A stretch of 64,000 nt of DNA from Yoonia sp035117555 (GCF_035117555.1 NZ_JAYKPK010000004.1:248001-312000), one strand, 5' to 3'; shown: positions 1 through 8,725, numbered from the stretch's first letter. A program made the numbers and translations. The notes: generated from the letters alone by a model not told the origin.

Positions 1-774
1 CGGCAAGCGCCGAACGTGTTCCGCATGAAATTGCTGGGGGCCGAGGTGATTCCCGTGACCTCTGGCCGTGGCACATTGAAAGATGCGATGAATGACGCCC
101 TGCGCGACTGGGTGACCAATGTCCGCGATACATTCTATTGCATCGGCACGGTGGCGGGGCCGCATCCCTATCCTGCGATGGTGCGTGATTTTCAGGCGAT
201 CATCGGGCAGGAAACCAAGACACAGATGCAAGAGGCCGAAGGCCGTCTGCCCGATACGCTGATCGCGGCCATCGGTGGCGGCTCCAATGCAATGGGGCTG
301 TTCTACCCGTTCCTGGACGACAAGGACGTCAATATCATCGGGGTCGAGGCCGGTGGCAAAGGCGTCAACGAAAAGATGGAGCATTGCGCGTCACTGACTG
401 GTGGCCGCCCCGGCGTGTTGCATGGCAACCGCACTTATCTGTTGCAGGATGATGTCGGGCAGATTCTGGAAGGATTCTCGATCTCGGCGGGTCTCGATTA
501 TCCCGGCATCGGGCCGGAACATGCCTGGCTGCATGATATCGGCCGCGCGAAATATGTCTCGATCACCGATGTGGAGGCGTTGGAGGCGTTCCAGCTGTGC
601 TGTGCATTGGAAGGGATCATTCCGGCGCTGGAGCCAAGCCACGCGCTGGCGCATGTGATGAAGATAGCGCCTGATCTGCCTGCCGATCATCTGTTGGTGA
701 TGAACATGTGTGGTCGCGGCGACAAGGATATCTTTACCGTCGCCAAGCATCTTGGGTTCGATATGAAGGCTTAA
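1..774 (+). CDS. trpB: Tryptophan synthase beta chain (3' part)
   Basis: This is the C-terminal part of the PLP enzyme that condenses indole with serine to make tryptophan. The frame is open from base 1, so the true start and the PLP-binding lysine lie to the left of the window; the GTG at 16 is internal. Visible TrpB hallmarks are the phosphate-binding GGGSNAMG loop, the GVEAGGKGVNEKMEHCASL stretch, GRPGVLHGNRTYLLQ, the SAGLDYPGIGPEHAWL block and the terminal MCGRGDKD motif. The reading frame ends cleanly at TAA. trpA is not adjacent: it lies about 6 kb away on the other strand. A repeat element follows the stop. Confidence 0.97.
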   Translation, partial: RQAPNVFRMKLLGAEVIPVTSGRGTLKDAMNDALRDWVTNVRDTFYCIGTVAGPHPYPAMVRDFQAIIGQETKTQMQEAEGRLPDTLIAAIGGGSNAMGLFYPFLDDKDVNIIGVEAGGKGVNEKMEHCASLTGGRPGVLHGNRTYLLQDDVGQILEGFSISAGLDYPGIGPEHAWLHDIGRAKYVSITDVEALEAFQLCCALEGIIPALEPSHALAHVMKIAPDLPADHLLVMNMCGRGDKDIFTVAKHLGFDMKA

Positions 775-797
775 GGCCTGCATCGCCTGTGGCATGG

Positions 798-845
798 AAA
801 AGATTCTATGCCTCCGGCGGGGATATTTCGGCTCTGAAGATGTGG
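798..845 (+). repeat. Dispersed intergenic element, copy a
   Basis: The copy reads AAAAGATTCTATGC, then CTCCGGCGGGGATATTT, then CGGCTCTGAAGATG. It matches the copy at 24840-24889 along almost its whole length. It lies in the convergent gap between trpB and the DUF2237 gene. The CCTC/GGGG arms can form a very short hairpin followed by ATATTT, so a weak terminator role is possible. Confidence 0.7.
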
Positions 846-856
846 TTTGTCGCGCC

Positions 857-1234
857 TTAGTCGAGCGGCAGCGCGTTTTCACGCAAAGCGTCGATGGGGA
901 CGATTTCCAGCGCGCGGACATGAGTGGCGTAAAGGTTGACCTTGGGCGCGCAGCCTTCTTCGTGCGCTTGCAGAAAACGGGCCGCGCAAAGGCACCAGCC
1001 ATCGCCGGCCTTCAGCCCGGCAAAGCCGAATTCGGGGCGTGGCGTGGACAGATCGTTGCCCACGTATTTTGAGAAGGCCAGAAATTCATCCGTCATGATG
1101 GCGCAGACTGTGTGGCTGCCATTGTCTGCAGCACAGGTGTCACAGGCGCCGTTGCGGAAGAACCCGGTAATCGGCGCGGTCGAACAGGTGGCAAGCGTGC
1201 TGCCAAGGACGTTGAAGGACGGGTCTTTTTCCAT
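857..1234 (-). CDS. DUF2237 family protein
   Basis: A 125-residue protein with no signal peptide or membrane segment, matching the small DUF2237 (COG3651-like) family of unknown function. Conserved features are the N-terminal FNVLGSTLATCSTAPITGFFRNG stretch, paired cysteines in CDTCAADNGSHTVCA, the FLAFSKYVGNDLSTPRPEFGF block and a WCLCAARF motif; the clustered cysteines suggest metal binding, which is an inference. An upstream in-frame ATG at 1306 would add 24 residues unlike the family, so the internal ATG at 1234 is preferred. It is followed convergently by trpB and preceded on the same strand by the DUF2332 gene. Confidence 0.85.
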   Translation of the reverse strand: MEKDPSFNVLGSTLATCSTAPITGFFRNGACDTCAADNGSHTVCAIMTDEFLAFSKYVGNDLSTPRPEFGFAGLKAGDGWCLCAARFLQAHEEGCAPKVNLYATHVRALEIVPIDALRENALPLD

Positions 1235-1247
1235 AATCTCAGTCTTT

Positions 1248-2276
1248 CTATTCTGTCGGTGACCAATGCACCCAGCGTCCGTGAAAATCAGCGCGGCCCA
1301 TGGCAAAGGTCAGATCGCCGGGCCAGAGGCGCAGAGTTAGCGCTGCGCCTTTGCCCTGACCATCAGGCTCCATCCCGAACCATGCAAGGGGCGCATCGTC
1401 GCGGGCCGTGGCACCGGCGGCGGTGATCGCGGCCAGCCCTGCATCCTGCCGGTCCTGCGGGAAATATTGCCAGGCGATAGTCGTGTAGATCAGATGGATC
1501 TGGCCGGACCTGTGGCTTAGCTGATCGGCTAACCAATCCACTGCGTCGCCTTTGCTGATGGGGGTCTGCGCCGCCTGCATCGCGGCGCGTGTCAGCGCCA
1601 GCCTTTCGGGTTGATCTGGCCAGAGATAGGCTTGCAGCCGCAGCGCATCGCGGGATGGGTCCAGCGGGTTCAGGTCAACACCGGCGCGCGCTATGACTTG
1701 AGGCCGCGTGGCGGGGGGCAGTGCGCCGCTCCAACCGGGTGACAGCGTCAGGGCAGGGGTGGCGGGGCCGAATGTCTGATCACCAATGTTCAGCGCGTAA
1801 TCATCCCAATGCAGGTTCAGCCCGGCGCTGGCACCGAGTTCGCTGCAGCGGATCGGCAGGGCATAGCGGTCGGCCAGCCAATGCCCCAAAGCGATCAATG
1901 TGGCAGAGCGGCGGACCTCATTGGTTTGTGGCGGGCTGTCGAGCCATTGGTTGATTGCTGCGGCTTCCTGCACCAACAGGTCACTGACTGAGGCCCAGAG
2001 TGAGGCATCGCTGCTGGTTTTGGGCGGGTACACCGCGGCGGTAAGGACATGCCTTTGCAGGTGCAGCGCATGCAGCGCGCCCGCCAGCCGCAAAGGCACG
2101 GATTGGCCGGTGGGACCAAGATCGCCCTGCCAGGTGAAAATCCGGTCGGTGACGGGGCTTCGGGGCCAGTGTTCTGTCGCGCAAAGCCGCATCAATTGCC
2201 CCATGAAGGGCGAGCCAAGGTTGATGCAGGATTGTGCCTGATGGGCAAAGGCTGCGCGGGCGGTGGCTTCGCTCAT
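1248..2276 (-). CDS. DUF2332 family protein
   Basis: A 342-residue soluble protein of the DUF2332 (COG4427-like) family, function unknown. Recognisable blocks are SCINLGSPFMGQLMRL near the N terminus, the ELGASAGLNLHWDDY motif around residues 143-157 (it resembles a methyltransferase glycine-rich turn), GVDLNPLDPSRDALRLQAYLWPDQPERL and a C-terminal GMEPDGQG stretch. The start overlaps the pth stop by 4 bases (ATGA), so the two are translationally coupled. The GLNL motif suggests a nucleotide or SAM-like pocket, but I know of no biochemical proof. Confidence 0.85.
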   Translation of the reverse strand: MSEATARAAFAHQAQSCINLGSPFMGQLMRLCATEHWPRSPVTDRIFTWQGDLGPTGQSVPLRLAGALHALHLQRHVLTAAVYPPKTSSDASLWASVSDLLVQEAAAINQWLDSPPQTNEVRRSATLIALGHWLADRYALPIRCSELGASAGLNLHWDDYALNIGDQTFGPATPALTLSPGWSGALPPATRPQVIARAGVDLNPLDPSRDALRLQAYLWPDQPERLALTRAAMQAAQTPISKGDAVDWLADQLSHRSGQIHLIYTTIAWQYFPQDRQDAGLAAITAAGATARDDAPLAWFGMEPDGQGKGAALTLRLWPGDLTFAMGRADFHGRWVHWSPTE

Positions 2277-2950
2277 CTGAATTTGTCGAGCAGGCGGGAC
2301 ATCGCGCTGCGGGTATCAGGTGCGGGTTCCGGTTCTGGTTCCAGCGTTTTGGCTGGTTTGGGAGTGCTGGTGGATGATCGCGGCGGGGCGGTGCGCAGGG
2401 CCACGGCATTCAGGAACCGCGCACCGTCGCCTGCGACCAGATGCGCGATGCCGTCGCTGATGCCACGCATTTCGTCATCCAGCCAATCCTGATCGGCCTT
2501 GGGGAAATCGCGCAACACATAGCCCGGCACGGCATCCTTATGCCCCGGATGGCCGACGCCAAGGCGGACACGGTCATAATCCGGGCCGATATGGCCGTGG
2601 ATCGAGCGCAAGCCATTATGCCCCGCATGACCACCGCCGGTTTTCAACCGGACCTTGCCGGGGGCCAGATCGATTTCATCATGGAAGACGATCACATCGG
2701 CGGGGGTCAGCTTGAGATAGCGCATCGCCTCGCCCACGGATTGGCCCGACAGGTTCATGAAGGTTTCGGGTTTCAGCAGGGTGATCTTGTCTGACCCGAT
2801 CCGGCCTTCGGACACGAGCCCCTGAAACCGCGCGCGCCATGGGCTGAACCCATGATCATCCGCAATCCGGTCCATCGCCATAAAGCCGATGTTATGCCGG
2901 TTCTGCGCATATTTTGCGCCGGGATTGCCAAGGCCGATGAGGAGTTTCAT
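2273..2950 (-). CDS. pth: Peptidyl-tRNA hydrolase
   Basis: Cleaves the ester between the peptide and tRNA on prematurely released peptidyl-tRNAs, recycling tRNA in the cytoplasm. The N terminus carries the family signature GLGNPGAKYAQNRHNIGF with the catalytic His19 and Asn9; further motifs are LLKPETFMNLSG and the DEIDLAPGKVRLKTGGGHAGHNGLRS block. At 225 residues it is longer than the usual ~190 because of a proline/glutamate-rich C-terminal tail, common in Rhodobacteraceae versions. It lies downstream of rplY on the same strand, separated by a terminator hairpin (3004-3023), and is coupled to the DUF2332 gene. Confidence 0.97.
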   Translation of the reverse strand: MKLLIGLGNPGAKYAQNRHNIGFMAMDRIADDHGFSPWRARFQGLVSEGRIGSDKITLLKPETFMNLSGQSVGEAMRYLKLTPADVIVFHDEIDLAPGKVRLKTGGGHAGHNGLRSIHGHIGPDYDRVRLGVGHPGHKDAVPGYVLRDFPKADQDWLDDEMRGISDGIAHLVAGDGARFLNAVALRTAPPRSSTSTPKPAKTLEPEPEPAPDTRSAMSRLLDKFR

Positions 2951-3003
2951 GGCAGTAATCTAGCGGGGCTGGGCGCGCTGCGCCAGTGGATAGCAACGAA
3001 AAA

Positions 3004-3023
3004 GGGCACCCCGAAGGATGCCC
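3004..3023 (-). terminator. Rho-independent terminator after rplY
   Basis: On the minus strand this reads GGGCATCC-TTCG-GGGTGCCC followed directly by TTTTT: an 8-bp stem with one G-T wobble, a UUCG tetraloop and a U tract. It sits between the rplY stop and the pth start, so pth is expressed by read-through or from its own promoter. Confidence 0.85.
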
Positions 3024-3047
3024 TGATCTGGAACGCGCGAGGCTGAA

Positions 3048-3683
3048 TTATTCGGCTTCTGCGGGTGCTTCTTCTTCTGTCTCGGCGTCGTCTTCATCGT
3101 CGCTGGCCAGCAGCGCACGTGGTGCAGAGACGTTGGCGATGACGAAATCACGGTCGATGACGGTTTTCGCGCCTTCGGGCAGGGTGACATCGCTGATGTG
3201 GATGACATCGCCCATCTGGACATTGGCCAGATCGACAGTCAGGTGATCAGGAATATCGCCTGCCAGCACGTCCATTTCGACTTCGTTCCGGACCACGGTC
3301 AGAACGCCGCCCTTTTTGATGCCGGGGCAGGTTTCATCATTGATGAATTCGACCGGGATGAACAATTTCACACGGCTGGTCCGCTTGAGGCGCAGCAGGT
3401 CGATATGGATCGGCAGATCCTTGACCACATCGCGCTGCACACCGCGGCAGATCACGCGCACGTCGTCCTGGCCTTCAACCTTGAGGTTGAACAGGGTGGA
3501 CATGAAACGGCCCTTGCGCAGGGTGGTCAGCAGGTAGTTGAATGGGATGCTGATGGACAAGGGCTCAGTGCCGCCGCCATAAACAGTGCCAGGTACGTCG
3601 CCTTCACGGCGAGCTTGGCGGGCGGCCCCCTTGCCTGTCCCCGCGCGTACCTTGGCGTTCAGATCTGGAATCTGTCCAGCCAT
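3048..3683 (-). CDS. rplY: 50S ribosomal protein L25/CTC
   Basis: The long (CTC/TL5) form of the 5S-rRNA-binding ribosomal protein L25, 211 residues. The N-terminal 5S-binding domain contains GTGKGAARQARREGDVPGTVYG; the C-terminal beta domain includes HIDLLRLKRTSRVKLFIPVEF and HLTVDLANVQMGDVIHISDV; the protein ends in an acidic tail (roughly residues 195-211), typical of alphaproteobacteria. The start is ATG 3683. The rplY-pth order is a widespread bacterial arrangement, and a terminator separates the two here. Confidence 0.97.
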   Translation of the reverse strand: MAGQIPDLNAKVRAGTGKGAARQARREGDVPGTVYGGGTEPLSISIPFNYLLTTLRKGRFMSTLFNLKVEGQDDVRVICRGVQRDVVKDLPIHIDLLRLKRTSRVKLFIPVEFINDETCPGIKKGGVLTVVRNEVEMDVLAGDIPDHLTVDLANVQMGDVIHISDVTLPEGAKTVIDRDFVIANVSAPRALLASDDEDDAETEEEAPAEAE

Positions 3684-3881
3684 AGTAATATTCCTTTAAT
3701 AGAGGGGCCCGCCTCCAAGGGTGTCCGAGCCCGATGAAGCCTGCCCTATAGGCGGAATTGACGCGATTGAAAAGCCTATTTTACACCGGCGGGCATGGGT
3801 CAGGACCCAGGTGACGGTCATTGCCGCAACGGCGCAATTTGAAACTTGCTTTGGGAGATTTGGCGCGGCACCCATGGCGTC

Positions 3882-5051
3882 ATGTCTATTCTCAATGCAT
3901 TGATTCTTTCGCGTCGCCCGGCCATGGCTTTTGTCGTGGTGGGCGTCTTCTGGGGGTGTTTCGCCGCTTATGTGCCTGTGATCAAGGCGCAATTAGGTGC
4001 GTCGGACGCTGTCTTCGGCACGGTGCTGCTGGGGTCGGCCACGGGGCTTGTGTCCGCGATGTGGCTGGCGCCCAAGCTGGACCGATGGCTGGGCAGCCGG
4101 TCGATGCAGGCGGCGATTGCGGCGCTGGCCTTTGCCTGGCTGATTCCGGGGCATATCACCCATCCCTTGGCATTCGCGGTTTCGATGGCGCTGGTCGGGC
4201 TGGCGTCCGGCCTGCTTGATGTCGTGATGAATGCGCGGGTCAGCGAATTGGAGGCGACGCATCGTCGTCCCCTGATGAATGCCAATCACGCGATGTTTTC
4301 AGTGGCCTATGCCTGTGCCGCATTGATTGTGGGGTTCACGCGTGAGGCAGGTCTGCCGCCTGCGCCCGTCTTTGCCGGTTTCGGCCTGTTCGCGACCTGC
4401 ATGATCCCTTTTGTGCGCATGGATGTGACCTATGTCGCGGCGGAAGAAGGGTATCAGGGTCGCTATCCGCTTTGGCCGATCGTACTCTGCGGCGCCATCG
4501 TGCTGGTCGCCTTCATGTCCGAAGCCACGGTCGAGGCCTGGTCGGCGCTCCATGTCGAACGCACCCTTGGCGGCGGCGCGGCAGAAGGCGCGCTGGGGCC
4601 TGCGATGCTGGGGCTGACAATGGCTTTTGGCCGCTTTGCCGGGCAGGCGGTAGCGGAAAAACTGCGTGAGGTGCAGGTTGTGATCTGCGCCTCGATCCTG
4701 TCGGCAAGTGGTGCGGTGCTGGCAGCCCTCGCGCCGACGCCGCTGGTCGCCTATGCGGGATTCGGCATTCTTGGGCTGGGCGTGTCGGTCATTGGCCCGA
4801 TGGGGCTGGCGCTGGTGGGCAAGCTGGTCCCACCGCATCTGCGCACCGAAGCGATCAGCCGCACCGCGGTCATCGGCTTTTCTGGGTTCTTTTTCGCACC
4901 GACGCTGATGGGGTTGATGAGCCAGAACTTTGGCCTGCGCATCGCGTTTCTGGGTGTGGCGGTTTTGCTGCTGACCACCTTGCCGCTGGCCTTGCTGGTG
5001 TCGCGGCAAAAGATGACGCAGCCGGAGCGGGCCGTCGCGCCGCAGATCTGA
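3882..5051 (+). CDS. MFS transporter (YbjJ-like)
   Basis: A 389-residue major facilitator permease with about 12 hydrophobic segments, expected in the inner membrane. The first helix includes FVVVGVFWGCFAAYVPVIKAQLG, and the family motif SELEATHRRPLMNANHAMFS lies near residues 120-140; both resemble the YbjJ/fucose-permease-like branch often annotated as drug or sugar exporters. The substrate cannot be inferred. An alternative TTG start at 3846 adds 12 residues without a better ribosome site, so ATG 3882 is used. The gene stands alone between divergent rplY and a convergent small gene, with a shared terminator hairpin at 5062-5090. Confidence 0.85.
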   Translation: MSILNALILSRRPAMAFVVVGVFWGCFAAYVPVIKAQLGASDAVFGTVLLGSATGLVSAMWLAPKLDRWLGSRSMQAAIAALAFAWLIPGHITHPLAFAVSMALVGLASGLLDVVMNARVSELEATHRRPLMNANHAMFSVAYACAALIVGFTREAGLPPAPVFAGFGLFATCMIPFVRMDVTYVAAEEGYQGRYPLWPIVLCGAIVLVAFMSEATVEAWSALHVERTLGGGAAEGALGPAMLGLTMAFGRFAGQAVAEKLREVQVVICASILSASGAVLAALAPTPLVAYAGFGILGLGVSVIGPMGLALVGKLVPPHLRTEAISRTAVIGFSGFFFAPTLMGLMSQNFGLRIAFLGVAVLLLTTLPLALLVSRQKMTQPERAVAPQI

Positions 5052-5061
5052 CAAAAGAAAA

Positions 5062-5090
5062 AGACCGCAGCGCGTGATGCGCTGCGGTCT
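5062..5090 (-). terminator. Strong terminator hairpin, minus strand
   Basis: AGACCGCAGCGC and GCGCTGCGGTCT form a perfect 12-bp stem around a 5-base loop. On the minus strand the stem is followed by a T-rich tract (TTTTTCTTTT), so it terminates the small gene at 5118-5318; the hairpin may also stop the plus-strand MFS transcript. Confidence 0.85.
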
Positions 5091-5117
5091 GGATCGACAC
5101 GTCGGTGTGACGTGTGA

Positions 5118-5318
5118 TTAGTCAGCAGCAGCTGCGATCAGCAGAGCAGCCAGAACGCCAACAACGATGAATGCTGGGTTGATCGAAGAACCGGCAGGTG
5201 CTGGCTCTGCAACGACGACTGGAGCTTCCATAACTTCAGGGGCCAGGCCGCCAGCGAAAGCAGAGGTGGACAGAACGGCGACAGCAGCGGCTGTTGCAAA
5301 AACATTGGTCATACGCAT
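5118..5318 (-). CDS. Small secreted or membrane protein, unknown function
   Basis: A 66-residue protein with a clear signal sequence (MRMTNVFATAAAVAVLSTSAFA), a short Pro/Val/Glu-rich middle (EAPVVVAEPAPAGSS) and a C-terminal hydrophobic helix (FIVVGVLAALLIAAAAD). The start at 5318 has an AGGA ribosome site 8 bases upstream; the longer reading from 5387 lacks one. The gene is monocistronic with its own strong terminator, suggesting a well-expressed transcript. Proteins with this signal-linker-helix layout occur in marine Rhodobacteraceae, but I do not recognise a function. It might be a single-pass inner-membrane peptide after cleavage. Confidence 0.75.
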   Translation of the reverse strand: MRMTNVFATAAAVAVLSTSAFAGGLAPEVMEAPVVVAEPAPAGSSINPAFIVVGVLAALLIAAAAD

Positions 5319-5336
5319 GTGATTTATCCTAGTGTT

Positions 5337-5390
5337 TGGTTTGCGATCTGACGACTGACCCCGCCAAAGCGACGCCAGCGATCGCAACCA
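5337..5390. other. Inverted repeat upstream of the small secreted protein gene
   Basis: TGGTTTGCGATC (5337-5348) and GATCGCAACCA (5380-5390) are near-perfect inverted repeats about 31 bases apart, just upstream of the 5318 start. They could form a leader hairpin or a pair of operator half-sites. No function is shown. Confidence 0.4.
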
Positions 5391-5474
5391 GCCTTAAAAG
5401 AGTTTTTTCACGGGTCAATCACTTCATTGTGCTGCGAATGCGAAAAATCGCAATGCGATGCAAAATCCCCACGC

Positions 5475-6638
5475 TTATACCCAGGATCCTTCAAAATCCT
5501 TTGGCACCAGCAGGATATCACGGTCTACTTCACGTATGTCGCGCCGTCCGCAAAGCGCCATTGTGGTGTCCAGTTCCTTGTGAATGACCTCTAAGGCCTT
5601 CGTCACTCCTGCCTCGCCCATGGCGCCCAGCCCGTTGATATAGGCCCGTCCGATATAGGTGCCCTTGGCCCCCAGCGCCAAAGCCTTCAGCACATCCTGT
5701 CCCGACCTGATGCCGCTGTCGAAATGCACTTCGACTTTATCGCCCACCGCATCAAGAATCGCGGGCAGGGCGCGAATGGATGACAAAGCCCCGTCCAATT
5801 GCCGCCCGCCGTGGTTGGACACGACGATGGCATCCGCCCCAAGTGCCGCCGCCTTGCGCGCATCATCGGCGTCAAGGATACCTTTCAGGATCACCTTGCC
5901 GCCCCACATTTTCATCAATTGCGCGACGCGGTCCCAGTCGAGCGCATGGTCAAACGCCTCGCCGATCCAGGATGACAGGGATGACGGGTCTGACACGCCC
6001 TTGGCATGGCCGACGATATTGCCAAAAAACCGCCGCTTGGTTTGCAGCATCTCGATTCCCCAGCCCCATTTGGTGGACAGATCGGCGATGCTGGCGGGCG
6101 TGAATTTCGGCGGCGCGGACATGCCGTTCTTGATATCCTTATGCCGTTGTCCCAGAATTTGCAGATCAAGCGTCAGGACGATGGCCGAACAACCCGCCGC
6201 ACGGGCGCGGTCGAACAGGCGTTGCATGAAATCATCGTCTTTCAGCGTATAGACCTGAAACCAGAACGGCTTGGTCGTATTTTCAGCCACATCTTCAATT
6301 GAACAAATCGACATCGTGGACAGGGTGAAGGGCACACCGAATTTTTCGGCGGCTTTTGCGGCCTTGATTTCGCCATCTGCCGACTGCATCCCGGTCAGCC
6401 CGACCGGGGCCAGCGCCACCGGCATCGCCACATCCTGCCCGATCATCTGGGATTTTGTCGTGCGGTTGGTCATATCCACCGCAATCCGCTGGCGCAGCCG
6501 GATCTTGTCGAAATCGGAGGTATTTTCGCGGAACGTCTGTTCTGTCCATGACCCGCTTTCGGCGTAATCATAGAACATTTTCGGTGTGCGGCGTTTATGC
6601 AGGCGTTTGAGATCAGCGATAGTGGTGATGACAGGCAT
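5475..6638 (-). CDS. lldD: L-lactate dehydrogenase, FMN-dependent
   Basis: An alpha-hydroxy-acid oxidase family flavoenzyme of 387 residues that oxidises L-lactate to pyruvate and passes electrons to the respiratory chain; peripheral inner membrane in E. coli LldD. Family motifs are the N-terminal MFYDYAESGSWTEQTFREN, PVALAPVGLTGMQ for FMN binding, the substrate loop KPFWFQVYTLKDDDFMQ, and the catalytic-base motif SNHGGRQLDG near residue 280, followed by HFDSGIRSGQDVLKALALGAKGTYIGRAY. No lldP permease or regulator lies next to it. Other alpha-hydroxy acids cannot be excluded as substrate. Confidence 0.9.
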   Translation of the reverse strand: MPVITTIADLKRLHKRRTPKMFYDYAESGSWTEQTFRENTSDFDKIRLRQRIAVDMTNRTTKSQMIGQDVAMPVALAPVGLTGMQSADGEIKAAKAAEKFGVPFTLSTMSICSIEDVAENTTKPFWFQVYTLKDDDFMQRLFDRARAAGCSAIVLTLDLQILGQRHKDIKNGMSAPPKFTPASIADLSTKWGWGIEMLQTKRRFFGNIVGHAKGVSDPSSLSSWIGEAFDHALDWDRVAQLMKMWGGKVILKGILDADDARKAAALGADAIVVSNHGGRQLDGALSSIRALPAILDAVGDKVEVHFDSGIRSGQDVLKALALGAKGTYIGRAYINGLGAMGEAGVTKALEVIHKELDTTMALCGRRDIREVDRDILLVPKDFEGSWV

Positions 6639-6695
6639 GGTTTCCCCCGGATTGGTAACAAGACATTACCGATCCGGGTCGTTCATGCAATGGCT

Positions 6696-7487
6696 TCAGG
6701 CGCTATGCGTGCCTTCGGCGAGGGCGGCCACAAAGGCCAGGACTTCTTCAACAGAATGACCCGCAGCGATCCGATCCACGATGGCAGAGCCGACAACGGC
6801 CCCATCCGCCACTTGTGCCACTGCACGCGCCGCTTCGGGTGTTTTGATGCCGAAACCGACGATGACAGGCAGGTCGGTTTTCGCCTTGATCCGTGCGACT
6901 TCGGGCGCGACGCTATCGGCCTGCACATCCGCCGTGCCGGTGATCCCGGTCATGGATACGTAATAGACAAAGCCGGATGTATTTTCCAAAACCTTGGGCA
7001 GGCGTTTGTCATCGGTCGTGGGGGTGGCGAGGCGAATGAAATTGATCCCGGCCTTTTGGGCGGGGATGCAAAGTTCATCATCTTCCTCGGGCGGCAGATC
7101 AACGATGATCAGCCCGTCGATCCCGGCAAAGACCGCATCGGCCAGAAAATTTTCCACACCGCGCGAATAGATCGGGTTGTAATAGCCCATCATCACAATC
7201 GGCGTCGTGTCATCGGTTTCCCGCAGGGCGCGCGCATAATCGAGCGTTTTTTCCAGCGTCTGGCCGGATGCCAACGCGCGTTGCCCCGCCAATTGAATCG
7301 TCGCACCATCAGCCATCGGATCGGTAAAGGGCATCCCCAGTTCGATAATATCGACACCGGCGCCGGGCAGACCTTTGACGATCTCCAGCCCTTTGTCGTA
7401 GTCAGGATCACCCGCCATGACATAAGCGACAAAGGCTTTGCGGTTCTGGTCCCGCAATTGCGCGAATTTGGCGTCGATTCTGCTCAT
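6696..7487 (-). CDS. trpA: Tryptophan synthase alpha chain
   Basis: Cleaves indole-3-glycerol phosphate to indole, which is channelled to TrpB. The catalytic residues fall at the textbook positions: Glu49 in IELGMPFTDP and Asp60 in PMADG. The SMTGITG-type phosphate loop and GFGIKTPEAA motif follow. ATG 7487 is chosen because GGGG lies 6 bases upstream; ATG 7493 (MTMSR) has the same GGGG with no spacing. The gene is divergent from ychF and separated from trpB by about 6 kb and an inversion, so the two subunits are not co-transcribed here. Confidence 0.96.
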   Translation of the reverse strand: MSRIDAKFAQLRDQNRKAFVAYVMAGDPDYDKGLEIVKGLPGAGVDIIELGMPFTDPMADGATIQLAGQRALASGQTLEKTLDYARALRETDDTTPIVMMGYYNPIYSRGVENFLADAVFAGIDGLIIVDLPPEEDDELCIPAQKAGINFIRLATPTTDDKRLPKVLENTSGFVYYVSMTGITGTADVQADSVAPEVARIKAKTDLPVIVGFGIKTPEAARAVAQVADGAVVGSAIVDRIAAGHSVEEVLAFVAALAEGTHSA

Positions 7488-7615
7488 GGTCATCCCCGAT
7501 ATTTTGTTGCCCCCTTCCTGCGCGACAGGGCGCGGGAAATCAATGGGCTTTGCCACAGGCTTGCGTCAGCAGCGCCAGCCGCATAAGACCGCGCAAGGAT
7601 AAAAGGAGAGACGGC

Positions 7616-8713
7616 ATGGGTTTCAAAATGGGTATCGTCGGTCTGCCGAATGTCGGCAAATCGACCCTGTTCAACGCGCTGACGAAAACCGCTGCCGCGC
7701 AGGCCGCGAATTTCCCGTTCTGCACGATTGAACCCAATGTCGGTGATGTCGCCGTGCCCGATGCGCGGCTGGACAAGCTGGCCGACATCGCCGGATCGAA
7801 ACAGATCATCCCGACGCGGATGACCTTTGTCGATATTGCGGGGCTGGTGAAAGGGGCGAGCAAGGGTGAGGGCCTTGGCAACCAGTTTCTTGCCAATATC
7901 CGCGAATGCGACGCCATCGCCCATGTGCTGCGCTGTTTTGAGGACGACGACATTACCCATGTCGAAGGCCGCGTTGACCCGGTCGAGGATGCCGCGACGA
8001 TTGAAACCGAACTGATGCTGGCCGATCTGGAAAGCATCGAAAAACGGCTGGCCAACCTGACCCGCAAGTTGAAAGGCGGCGATAAAGATGCCGCGCAACA
8101 GGTCCGCCTGCTGGAAGCCGCGCAAGCCGCAATCGAACAGGGCAAACCCGCGCGGACGGTCGCCGTGGATGCCGATGATGCGAAAGCCTGGCGTCTGCTG
8201 CAATTGCTGACGACGAAACCCGTGCTTTACGTCTGCAATGTCGAGGAAAGCAGTGCCGGTTCCGGCAATTCCCTGTCCGCACGTGTTGCGGATATGGCCG
8301 CGGCTGAAGGCAATTCATCCGTGGTGATCAGCGCCCGGATCGAGGAAGAGATCAGCCAATTGGACGCGGACGAGGCCGAGATGTTCCTGAGCGAAATGGG
8401 GCTGGAGGAACCGGGTCTGGACCGGCTGATCCGCGCCGGTTACGCCCTGCTGCATCTGCAAACCTATTTCACCGTCGGCCCGAAAGAGGCGCGCGCCTGG
8501 ACGATCAAGGCCGGCACATCCGCCCCGCAGGCGGCAGGCGTGATCCACGGTGATTTCGAACGCGGGTTCATCCGGGCGGAAACGATTGGCTATGATGATT
8601 TCGTCGGGCTGGGTGGTGAACAACCCGCGAAAGAAGCGGGCAAGATGCGAGCGGAAGGCAAGACCTATATCGTCAAAGACGGCGATGTGCTGCATTTCCT
8701 GTTCAACACGTAA
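7616..8713 (+). CDS. ychF: Redox-regulated ATPase YchF
   Basis: A 365-residue Obg-like P-loop NTPase that binds ATP and the ribosome and is linked to oxidative stress responses. The G1 motif GLPNVGKST lies at residues 9-17, the switch region DIAGLVKGASKGEGLGNQFL near 69, the NVEES motif (G4 variant favouring ATP) near 205, and the C-terminal TGS domain carries FTVGPKEARAWTIKAGTSAPQAAGVIH. ATG 7616 has AAGGAGAG upstream. It stands alone downstream of the trpA/ychF divergent promoter region. In many alphaproteobacteria ychF sits by pth and rplY; here those genes are 4 kb away. Confidence 0.96.
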   Translation: MGFKMGIVGLPNVGKSTLFNALTKTAAAQAANFPFCTIEPNVGDVAVPDARLDKLADIAGSKQIIPTRMTFVDIAGLVKGASKGEGLGNQFLANIRECDAIAHVLRCFEDDDITHVEGRVDPVEDAATIETELMLADLESIEKRLANLTRKLKGGDKDAAQQVRLLEAAQAAIEQGKPARTVAVDADDAKAWRLLQLLTTKPVLYVCNVEESSAGSGNSLSARVADMAAAEGNSSVVISARIEEEISQLDADEAEMFLSEMGLEEPGLDRLIRAGYALLHLQTYFTVGPKEARAWTIKAGTSAPQAAGVIHGDFERGFIRAETIGYDDFVGLGGEQPAKEAGKMRAEGKTYIVKDGDVLHFLFNT

Positions 8714-8725
8714 CAGCGGCCTGCA

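Noticed and set aside
6597..7586. 329-codon plus-strand frame
   Set aside because: Antisense to trpA, whose catalytic residues are intact.
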